Part shown: one piece after another, positions 15,418 to 22,326 of the stretch | Numbering within the stretch: the stretch's first letter is position 1 | How the letters are laid out: each line of letters starts with the position of its first letter | Assembly: GCA_965261535.1 (NCBI GenBank) | Contig: OZ253469.1 | Span: forward strand, 806,001 to 870,000 | From: VXNE01 sp965261535 | Lineage (GTDB): Bacteria; Pseudomonadota; Gammaproteobacteria; Pseudomonadales; Azotimanducaceae | Direction of reading: 5' to 3' | Length of the DNA stretch: 64,000 bases | Notes under the pieces: generated by a model | Databases searched by the model: none | Told to the model about the DNA's origin: nothing | What the model saw: the letters and a program-made list of their open reading frames with translations, nothing else | Made by a program: the position numbers and the translations under genes

Positions 15418-16035
15418 TCAACGACGAAACTGCTCACGGAGTTTTGGTAGATCGATACTCGACCAGCACTCTCGAGTCAGGTGGGCGCCACTAGGCGGAA
15501 AAGCCCCATGTAGGACTTTGATCCCCCTGGTTTCGAGGAAGGCTGCAACCGGAACGAAGTCTTTATCGGACGAAACCAGGACAGCGATATCATAGTTGTC
15601 GACCCAGGCGAGGCGGATCATCTCTGTCGCCATTCGAACGTCAACGCCCTTCTCTTCCGTACCCCTCATATCAGCACCGCACACCACACAATGTGTGACT
15701 TGCTCGTGGCACGCAGGGCACGAGGGGGGTGACCGCTTCTTCTGCCTTGGTACCATCGAAACCTGCACGCCGGGGAACGTGTCTACCACCGTCGTGGCCC
15801 ATCGGTGCAGATTTTGCTCCCGGGCCGGATTGTACGACCCAAAAAAATTCAGTCCCTGGTATTCCCCACCCGGACTGCCGAATACCTGCTTCGCCGCCTC
15901 CTCTGTCAAGACAGGGCCCAGCTTGCTCCAGTCCGTTTGGTGGTTCGCCTCGACATGCCGCATCGACAAGGTGTACTTCCAGAAGTCCACGAACACCCGT
16001 ATCCGATTGCGTCGGCGTTCATGCTCTTGGGGCAT
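15418..16035 (-). CDS. NYN-domain (PIN-like) putative ribonuclease with zinc ribbon
   Basis: From the ATG at 16035 the protein has 205 residues. NYN-type features are in order: RIRVFVDFWKYT with the first acidic residue near 16, EKGVDVRMATEMIRLAWVDN with paired Asp/Glu in the middle, and DIAVLVSSDKDFVPVAAFLE with the SSDKDF motif, then GAFPPSGAHLTRECW. A zinc ribbon (CPAC...HCVVCGAD) is inserted at about residues 110-130. NYN proteins are metal-dependent RNases of the PIN-like group. The frame stays open to 16101, but a terminator-like hairpin at 16049-16076 lies in that extension. The gene is the only clear cargo between the tRNA-Pro and its 3' repeat. Confidence 0.75.
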   Translation of the reverse strand: MPQEHERRRNRIRVFVDFWKYTLSMRHVEANHQTDWSKLGPVLTEEAAKQVFGSPGGEYQGLNFFGSYNPAREQNLHRWATTVVDTFPGVQVSMVPRQKKRSPPSCPACHEQVTHCVVCGADMRGTEEKGVDVRMATEMIRLAWVDNYDIAVLVSSDKDFVPVAAFLETRGIKVLHGAFPPSGAHLTRECWSSIDLPKLREQFRR

Positions 16036-16048
16036 TGTCGAGGGCCAG

Positions 16049-16076
16049 AAAAATACAGGGACGCCGAGGCGTCCCT
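16049..16076 (-). terminator. Hairpin with T tract just upstream of the NYN gene
   Basis: AGGGACGCC (16057-16065) pairs perfectly with GGCGTCCCT (16068-16076), with a two-base loop. On the minus strand the hairpin is followed by GTATTTTT, a terminator-like tail, 13 bases before the NYN ATG. It could stop read-through into the gene or act as an attenuator in its leader. Confidence 0.5.
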
Positions 16077-16342
16077 GGGGTCTAAATAGATCGGCTGCCA
16101 CTTCTTGCCGCTCTATCGGCAGGCATCCGAGGGTCTAAATCGCCAGATATAGTGTGTACGACGTAAACATATGTCAACCACTTTCGACAATCTTTCTCCC
16201 AATAAATCCTCAACAAATCTCGGCAAATCCCAACAAATCGGATTCAATCAAAGTCTAGGAAACGCAGCCTCGAAGCTGCTTCCCCAAAATCCCCACCGCC
16301 CCCAAACGCTTGATTTTGCGTCCTGTTCGGATTCTGGATAGA
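16077..16342. other. AT-richer spacer, no gene seen
   Basis: This stretch between the NYN leader and the tRNA fragment is AT-rich compared with the window and contains the repeated text AAATC-(T/C)-CAACAAATC near 16200-16240. I see no coding frame with support on either strand. Confidence 0.5.
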
Positions 16343-16387
16343 CTTCGCGAGGCGGGGGCCCGCGGTTCAAATCCGCGCGCTCCGACC
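16343..16387 (+). repeat. Duplicated 3' end of tRNA-Pro (att-like direct repeat)
   Basis: These 45 bases repeat 15003-15048 of the intact tRNA-Pro with two substitutions, covering the anticodon loop to the CCA end. The 5' half of the tRNA is absent. Integrases of islands and phages that use tRNA genes leave exactly such a 3' copy at the far end, so 15003-16387 looks like the remains of an element 1.34 kb long. No integrase gene remains. Confidence 0.8.
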
Positions 16388-16416
16388 AGCAATTCAACTC
16401 ACGGAGGGCTCGCGAA

Positions 16417-16614
16417 ATGGACGATAACGAATACCGCACGGCGCGGCAGGTTCTGTCCGCCTCTCTCGCGGACCAGACGGACGCGGAAGCGGCGACCAAG
16501 GCGGCGGCGGCGATTGTGGTGGCTCAGGACCTGCGGCGCCTGGTCACCGCCTTGAACGAACAAACCTTACGCCTCGAGGCAATCATCAGCGAACTGCAGG
16601 GGACGAGGCGCTGA
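16417..16614 (+). CDS. Small hypothetical protein
   Basis: The 65-residue product (MDDNEYRTARQVLSASLADQ...) is helical, acidic at first and rich in alanine, with a leucine heptad-like C-terminus (LRRLVTALNEQTLRLEAIIS). A ribosome-binding site GGAGG lies 10 bases upstream of the ATG. It starts just outside the tRNA 3' repeat. I do not recognise a family; it is possibly a small coiled-coil protein. Confidence 0.5.
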   Translation: MDDNEYRTARQVLSASLADQTDAEAATKAAAAIVVAQDLRRLVTALNEQTLRLEAIISELQGTRR

Positions 16615-16719
16615 GCCTGACAGGACCAGAACCTTCTGCAAGGCGGCGAAACGCCCTACCCGCTTCCAAAGTCCAGGAAAGCGCGAAGCGCGCTGACGCG
16701 GGACCAAGCAGTCGCGCCA

Positions 16720-17502
16720 ATGAACTCACCGGGATTCAACGGTTTTGCAGTCGCCATCGCGGCGATGATCGTCGTCGTCGCAGGGACGGCCATCGGCTGG
16801 TGGATGGTGCTGCCGGAACTCGCTCCGAAACGCATCGCCATCGCCGTGCTGCCGTTCGCCGACACGGAGCCTGCCAGCGGCAATGCGCACCTCGCCCACG
16901 GTCTTGCGGCCGATATTCTGTCCGGTCTCGCCGCCGTCTCCGACTTCGACGTGCTCGAGGCAAGCGAGACAGCGCAGTACAGGAGCGGCGAGACACAGCT
17001 ACGGCAACTTGCAGACACGCTCGGAGCGACCTATGCCGTGGAAGGCAGCCTCCAACGGGAGGGCGACCAGCTCACCGTGACCGCGCGCCTTACCGACCTG
17101 GCGGACCTCAACGTGATATGGCGGGACAGCGTGCGCGGATCGATGGACGACATCTTCACCCTTCGCGATGCCATCGCCGATGCCATCGCCGAGAAGCTGC
17201 TACTGGGCGATGCCCAGCTGTCCTCCGGTCCCGTGATCGATCGCCGCGCCTACGAAATGTTCCTGCGAGCGCGCACTCGCGGCGATGCGAAAGACTATGA
17301 CGGAGCGCGCGACTTCGCGGAGCGATCACTCGCGATTAGCGAGGACAACCCCTACGCCCACTACTACCTCGGATACCTCAGGCACATTCAGAACCAGGGC
17401 GACGAGATGCCGCACATCGAAGCGGCCCTGGCGGCGGATCCCACGTTCGCGCCCGCGCGTGCGCTCGCCGCTCGGCTTCGCGTCTCCCGCGAACAGCGAT
17501 AA
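16720..17502 (+). CDS. TolB-like/TPR membrane-anchored protein
   Basis: The 260-residue protein has one N-terminal membrane helix (residues 8-30), then a domain of the type found in FlgO and in adenylate-cyclase-associated TolB-like proteins: IAIAVLPFADTEPASGNAHL, then ALGLAADI-like LAHGLAADILSGLA, RQLADTLGATYAVEGSLQRE and LTDLADLNVIWRDSVRG. The C-terminal 80 residues hold TPR-like helices (RARTRGDAKDYDGARDFAER, YAHYYLGYLRHI). The globular part would face the periplasm. It converges on the kinase gene with six bases between, and could belong to the same signalling unit, but no direct evidence shows this. Confidence 0.7.
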   Translation: MNSPGFNGFAVAIAAMIVVVAGTAIGWWMVLPELAPKRIAIAVLPFADTEPASGNAHLAHGLAADILSGLAAVSDFDVLEASETAQYRSGETQLRQLADTLGATYAVEGSLQREGDQLTVTARLTDLADLNVIWRDSVRGSMDDIFTLRDAIADAIAEKLLLGDAQLSSGPVIDRRAYEMFLRARTRGDAKDYDGARDFAERSLAISEDNPYAHYYLGYLRHIQNQGDEMPHIEAALAADPTFAPARALAARLRVSREQR

Positions 17503-17508
17503 GAACAC

Positions 17509-19755
17509 TCAGCCGGCGTCGGTCGATATCCCCCAGACCTCGCGCAGGTCGCGCCACTCGTCCACGTCCGGGGTGACCGTCAAGGCCAGGTCCAGGTAAT
17601 GTCGGGCGTCATCGGTGAAGCCGAACTCATGGGCCTCCTTCGCGGCCGCTGCGAGCCACTCGGCCGTGCGGGTCAGTAGCTCCGTCGCCGCGCTGTTGCC
17701 AGGATCCAGCCGGAGCACTTCCCGCACCTTGGCGACAACGCCGCCGTCGGCGGGCTCGGTGAGAAAGCCGTCCGCGAACAATGTGCCCGCCTCGGCCAGG
17801 AGTTCCGCGACGGTTTCCAGGCGCCCGATCTCGGCGTCGTAGCGCGCGCGCATCTCGTTCACCTGCACGTCCTCGAGCCCCACAGCGGAGGAGCGGTCGG
17901 CCAGGCGTTTGGCGGCCTCGAAGTTGCCGGCGTCGAGGAACTCGCCGAACTGCGCGAGCACGCTGGCGGTGATCTCCAGCAGACCCTGCCGGGCGACCGC
18001 GTTGTCCCGGTCCGTCGCGAGAACGCGGTGGTATATCTCCGCCGCGTTCGCCTCGGCGGGATCGACCAGCGCGGACGCCGCCCTGTAGGCGCTCGCCCTA
18101 TTCAGCAGATCGTCGATTTCCGCGCGCAGGGTGGCGGCCTGGTTGATCTGCGCGCGCACGCTGTCCATGCCCGGATACTCAGGGTTGGCGGCGGTCGCGC
18201 GCCCCAGCTTGTCCATGGCGCCCGCTACGTCGCCCTCCAGCACAGCGCGCTCCGCCAATCCCGTGTAGTGCCCGGCGAGTTCGTTCAGGCGCATTTGCGC
18301 CTCGGCGTGCTCCGGCAGGAGCTGCAGCACCTCCTGGTAGGCCTGTATGGCCGAAGATGTCGACGGTTCATGCGACATGCCCTGACTCGCGAGCAAAGCG
18401 TTCGTGCCCTGCATGATCGAATCCGCTCGACGCCGGTCGGTCAGCCGCTCGAACAGCACCGTGAGCTCCGCGTCCTGCGGGAAGACGCCCAGCGATTCGT
18501 TCAGCTTGGCCCCGGCCAGAGCCAGGTCGTCCGACTCCAGAGCGGTATCGATGTCGCTCTTCCAGGCGGCGGCAACCGTCGAAACGCGTTCCAGCGCGCC
18601 GGAGTGCTCCGGGTCGCTATCGAGGACGCGCCTGTATGCGGCGACAATGGCCGCGAGCGACTGATTCGGGTCAAGGCGCAACGCCTCGGCGACCTTCCAT
18701 GCCGCCGTCGCGGAGACATCCTCTATCACACCCGCGCGCGCGAGCAAGCCCGCGATGGCGGCGCGTTCGGCGAAACCGAAGTAGCCGGCCAAGGCCACGG
18801 CGGCGATCGCTATCGATGCGAACGCGACGGACGCGGCCCGGCGGCCCGGCGCGCGCGCTCTCTCCGCGCGAACTACCGTCGTCGCGAACGCCGTGCCCGC
18901 CACGGCGCGAATCTCGTCGGTGGCGACGGCGTTGATCCGCGCCGGCGAGATCGGCGTCGGATCCCGCACCTCTACGGCGTCCAACGCGCGGATCGCGTCT
19001 GCGCCGGTCTGAAATCGCTCGTCGGGATCTTTCCGAAGCCACCGGTCGACCACACCCTGATACGCGGCAACTGACGCCGGCAGGCGCCCAACCGCCTGCG
19101 TCGCGGCGAGGACCCCGTCGTCGTCGGATGCGTACGGAACATCGCCCGTCAGCATGAGATAGAAGACGACGCCCAGGCTGTAAAGGTCGGATCGGCTGTC
19201 CACGGCACCGCCGGCCGCCTGCTCTGGACTCATGTATCGGGGGGTTCCGACGATCCCTCCGGGAGATGGTTCGCCGGATGGCTCGCCGGATGGCTCGGCA
19301 CCTGCCTCTGCGGCGATGCCAAAATCCGTCAGCACCGCCTCGTCGCGGCCCCGGAAAAGGATGTTCTCCGGCTTCACGTCCCGATGCACGATGCCGTGAA
19401 CGCTTAAGGTGTCAAGCGCCAGGGCGACGTCCCTGGCGATGCGCACAACGTCGGTGACGGACATGCCCCGGCTCAACCGGGCGATCAGATCGCCGCCGTC
19501 GAGATACTCCATCGCGATGTACGGACAGATGCCGGTACCGGCCTCGTACACCTTGACGACGTGCGGATGGTCGATATCGGCGACGAGATCGGATTCGCGC
19601 GCGAAGCGCCGCTGGATATCCCGGTCCTGCGCCGCCTCCCCCACCGCGACTTTCAGCGCGACCTCGCGCCGAATCTCACCCCAGGTCGCCAGATAGACAA
19701 TCGATGCCGCGCCGCGGCCGATCTCCCTCTGGATCTTGAAACCCGGAACCTCCAC
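17509..19755 (-). CDS. Membrane Ser/Thr protein kinase with C-terminal TPR-like domain
   Basis: The 748-residue protein has a full Hanks-type kinase domain: P-loop GRGAAS (13-18), Lys35 in ALKV, HRDVKPEN with catalytic Asp126, DFG at 144-146, GTPRYMSPEQ at 170-179. A GEPS tandem insertion (154-164) lengthens the activation loop. One membrane helix lies near residues 307-328, and the remaining 400 residues are periplasmic helical repeats (LRLDPNQSLAAIVAAYRRVL and similar). The GTG start directly abuts the stop of the MORN gene (TAGGTG), so translation of the two is coupled. The design resembles PpkA/PknB-type sensors with a periplasmic domain. Confidence 0.9.
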   Translation of the reverse strand: MEVPGFKIQREIGRGAASIVYLATWGEIRREVALKVAVGEAAQDRDIQRRFARESDLVADIDHPHVVKVYEAGTGICPYIAMEYLDGGDLIARLSRGMSVTDVVRIARDVALALDTLSVHGIVHRDVKPENILFRGRDEAVLTDFGIAAEAGAEPSGEPSGEPSPGGIVGTPRYMSPEQAAGGAVDSRSDLYSLGVVFYLMLTGDVPYASDDDGVLAATQAVGRLPASVAAYQGVVDRWLRKDPDERFQTGADAIRALDAVEVRDPTPISPARINAVATDEIRAVAGTAFATTVVRAERARAPGRRAASVAFASIAIAAVALAGYFGFAERAAIAGLLARAGVIEDVSATAAWKVAEALRLDPNQSLAAIVAAYRRVLDSDPEHSGALERVSTVAAAWKSDIDTALESDDLALAGAKLNESLGVFPQDAELTVLFERLTDRRRADSIMQGTNALLASQGMSHEPSTSSAIQAYQEVLQLLPEHAEAQMRLNELAGHYTGLAERAVLEGDVAGAMDKLGRATAANPEYPGMDSVRAQINQAATLRAEIDDLLNRASAYRAASALVDPAEANAAEIYHRVLATDRDNAVARQGLLEITASVLAQFGEFLDAGNFEAAKRLADRSSAVGLEDVQVNEMRARYDAEIGRLETVAELLAEAGTLFADGFLTEPADGGVVAKVREVLRLDPGNSAATELLTRTAEWLAAAAKEAHEFGFTDDARHYLDLALTVTPDVDEWRDLREVWGISTDAG

Positions 19756-20724
19756 CTAGCGCTCGTCCTGCACGATGAGCCAGTGCATTTCGCCGGCGAC
19801 CATGTTGCCGAGAACGAACCGCCCTTTGTCCACATACGCCTGGCCATCCAGGCGCACCGCCATGCCAGCGCCGTGGGCGCGACCGTTGATGCAGTCGCCG
19901 CTCGCAAACATCCACGGCTCGCCTTCCAGTACCAGTGCGCAGCGCGGGTTCGCCGCGACGGGCGTTTCATCCACCAGTTCGCCCTCCCGCCAGCGTTGGA
20001 AGTGGCGCTCGCCGTCCGGCGTGAACTTGACGCCGAACCCCCGCATTCGATTGTCCGCGAACTGCCCCCGATACACGGTGCCGTCCCGCCAGTGGTACGC
20101 ACCCAGGCCGTGGCGCCGGTTCGCCTCGAACTCCCCGATGTAGCGGTTGCCGCCGGTCCACGTCTGCTCGCCCCATCCGGTGCGCACGCCGTAGACAAAT
20201 TCGCCCTCGTACACGTCCTGGTTGTCCCAGACGAGCCTGCCCTGACCGGTGATCGCATTGTTGCGAAACTCGCCGGTGTAGACGTTGCCGTTCGGCCAGG
20301 TCAGCCGGCCAAGCCCCTCGCGGCGGTCATTGGCGAAGGTGCCTTCGAACACGCGGCCGTCGGGCCAGGTCAGGGTGCCTCGGCCGTTGCGCAGGCCGTT
20401 GACGAAGGTGCCCTCGAAGACGCGCTCGTCGGGCCAGTGGAAGGCGCCCTCGCCGTGCATCTTGTTGTTCGCGAAATACCCGGTGTAGCGGTGGCCCGCG
20501 GCGGTGATGTAGGTGCCGAATCCGGAACGGACTCCGTTCACCACCTCGCCTTCGTAGACATCGCCATTGGACAGTTCAATGCGCCTTACGGCCGCATCGG
20601 CGGCGGCGGCCAGCAACAGCGGCGCGGTCCACAACAGGGCACGAAGGGGCGCGGCGCGGCGAACACCGCGAAGCAGTCGCGGCGCGCGTTTGCCTCGGGA
20701 AAGGCGAAGTGTGCGCATGGCCAT
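19756..20724 (-). CDS. Exported MORN-repeat protein
   Basis: From the ATG at 20724 (322 residues), an N-terminal hydrophobic segment ending LLLAAAADA looks like a signal peptide, followed by about eight MORN repeats of the type GDVYEGEVVNGVRSGFGT and GRVFEGTFANDRREGLG. A C-terminal non-repeat region has two cysteines and a PWMFASGDC motif. MORN repeats are beta-hairpin modules that bind lipids or proteins. The frame is open to 20811, but that extension runs into a dispersed repeat, so I prefer the internal start; 20718 is also possible. The kinase gene begins immediately after its stop. Confidence 0.82.
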   Translation of the reverse strand: MAMRTLRLSRGKRAPRLLRGVRRAAPLRALLWTAPLLLAAAADAAVRRIELSNGDVYEGEVVNGVRSGFGTYITAAGHRYTGYFANNKMHGEGAFHWPDERVFEGTFVNGLRNGRGTLTWPDGRVFEGTFANDRREGLGRLTWPNGNVYTGEFRNNAITGQGRLVWDNQDVYEGEFVYGVRTGWGEQTWTGGNRYIGEFEANRRHGLGAYHWRDGTVYRGQFADNRMRGFGVKFTPDGERHFQRWREGELVDETPVAANPRCALVLEGEPWMFASGDCINGRAHGAGMAVRLDGQAYVDKGRFVLGNMVAGEMHWLIVQDER

Positions 20725-20776
20725 CAATCGTCGTTCGGCGCGCCGCCAGCTTACCCGACCGCCGACGCGGGGGCTA

Positions 20777-20840
20777 AACCCGGATACTGCACCAAGCCGC
20801 TTATCGAACAATTGAATGTCATGCTATTTCAATAGGTTAT
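20777..20840. repeat. Dispersed leader repeat, copy 2
   Basis: The segment reads, on the plus strand, CCCGGATACTGCACCAAGCC then GCTTATCGAACAATTGAATG and ends TTTCAATAGGTTATTACC. Related copies occur at 784-850, 27530-27552 (partial), 30340-30405 and 39757-39810. Four of the five lie just upstream of a minus-strand gene. No open frame is conserved among them. Confidence 0.65.
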
Positions 20841-20915
20841 TACCATGATTCGGAAATTCTGCCGTGAACAAACCGCGCTGGCCGCGCCCTCGCTGGTCAT
20901 GTTGCAACATCCGGG

Positions 20916-22322
20916 TTAACCGCCCACGGCGCGAATCTGTATGGCATCGACACGTGTCTGGGCGAGCACGTCCGAAATCACCACTACACGCTCGTTTGGC
21001 GGGATGTTCTCCCGCTCCTGCAGCACGTTCAGCGCCGTCTGGATCGTCTTCTCGGGCACGGTCGAAAAGGCGGTGCGGTGCGAGAACACGCCACGGTTCA
21101 GCATCAGCCGCCGGCGCGTCTGGCTATTGTTCGAGAAAGCGAATATGGGCACGGTCGGCGGCTGACAACTCGTGACCAGATCGACCATCACGCCGCGCCG
21201 GGTAATGACGACGATGCCCGCGGCACCGATCGCCTCCGCCAATCCGGCGGCGGCCTTGGCCACATGATGCTTGTCCGAGTCGGCGATGAAGTCGGCCGCG
21301 AAGCCGAGACTGGGGAACTGTTCGCTGGTGGAGGCAATGCGCGATAGTTGCTCGACGCAGCGCACGGGATGGCGACCGACGCTGGTTTCCGCGGAGAGCA
21401 TGATCGCGTCCACGCCCTCATAGATGGCGTTGGCGACGTCTGTCACTTCCGCGCGCGTCGGAATCGGGTTCTCGATCATCGATTCCAGCAGGTGGGTGGC
21501 GACAACGCAGCGTTTGCCCAGTCTGGCGCAGGTCCGCACGAGGTTGCGCTGTATGTTGGGCATGGCCGCGATGTCCACCTCGATGCCGAGATCGCCCCGG
21601 GCGACCATCACGCCGTCGGCCGCGCGGGCGATCTCCTCCACGTTCGCGAGGCCTTCCCGGTCTTCGATCTTTGCGATCACCTTGAGCGTCTTCTTGCCGA
21701 AGAGTTCCCTCGCCGCCGCGATGTCATCGGCGGACCGCACGAACGACAGCGCCAGGAAGTCCAGGTCCTGCGCCATGCCGAACAGGATGTCTTCGCGATC
21801 CTTGCCGGCGATCGCCGGCAGGTTGACATGCACGCCGGGCAAATTGATGTGCTTGCGACTGCCGAGGGAGCCGCCGTCGACCACGCGGCAGAGAAGGGCT
21901 CGCGCCGACTTCTGCAACACCTCGAGGTTGATCAGGCCGTTGTCCAGGGTCACGGAATTGCCTACCGCCACAGCATCCGGCAGTTCGGGATAGTTGACAT
22001 GGATTTCATTGGCCCGGCGATCCGAAGGGCTTGCGAACTCCACGGTCAGGTAGACCTCCTCGCCGGCTTCGAGACGCATCGGCGCGTCGATTTCACCGGT
22101 GCGGATTTCGGGTCCCATCGTGTCGAGCAACAGGGGCACCGGGTACCTGACCTTTCGGTTCAGGGTCTTGATCCAGGTGATCACCCTAAGCGCATCTTCC
22201 TGGTTTGAATGCGACATGTTCAGCCGCACGACATCCATGCCCGCCCTGTACATGCGTTCGAGCATCGAATAGCCGGAGGTGGCCGGACCGACGGTGCAGA
22301 TGATCTTGGTGCGCCTGCGCAT
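20916..22322 (-). CDS. pyk: Pyruvate kinase
   Basis: The 468-residue enzyme transfers phosphate from phosphoenolpyruvate to ADP. Family signatures are clear: TKIICTVGPATSG at the N-terminus, VVRLNMSHS, VIAKIEDREGL with the catalytic lysine, GVMVARGDLGIEVD, and AIYEGVDAIMLSAETSVGRH. The C-terminal regulatory domain is present (VVITRRGVMVDLVTSCQPPT). The length is typical. It is preceded five bases upstream on the same strand by the helicase gene end, so it may be read with the repair operon. Confidence 0.95.
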   Translation of the reverse strand: MRRRTKIICTVGPATSGYSMLERMYRAGMDVVRLNMSHSNQEDALRVITWIKTLNRKVRYPVPLLLDTMGPEIRTGEIDAPMRLEAGEEVYLTVEFASPSDRRANEIHVNYPELPDAVAVGNSVTLDNGLINLEVLQKSARALLCRVVDGGSLGSRKHINLPGVHVNLPAIAGKDREDILFGMAQDLDFLALSFVRSADDIAAARELFGKKTLKVIAKIEDREGLANVEEIARAADGVMVARGDLGIEVDIAAMPNIQRNLVRTCARLGKRCVVATHLLESMIENPIPTRAEVTDVANAIYEGVDAIMLSAETSVGRHPVRCVEQLSRIASTSEQFPSLGFAADFIADSDKHHVAKAAAGLAEAIGAAGIVVITRRGVMVDLVTSCQPPTVPIFAFSNNSQTRRRLMLNRGVFSHRTAFSTVPEKTIQTALNVLQERENIPPNERVVVISDVLAQTRVDAIQIRAVGG

Positions 22323-22326
22323 GGCG

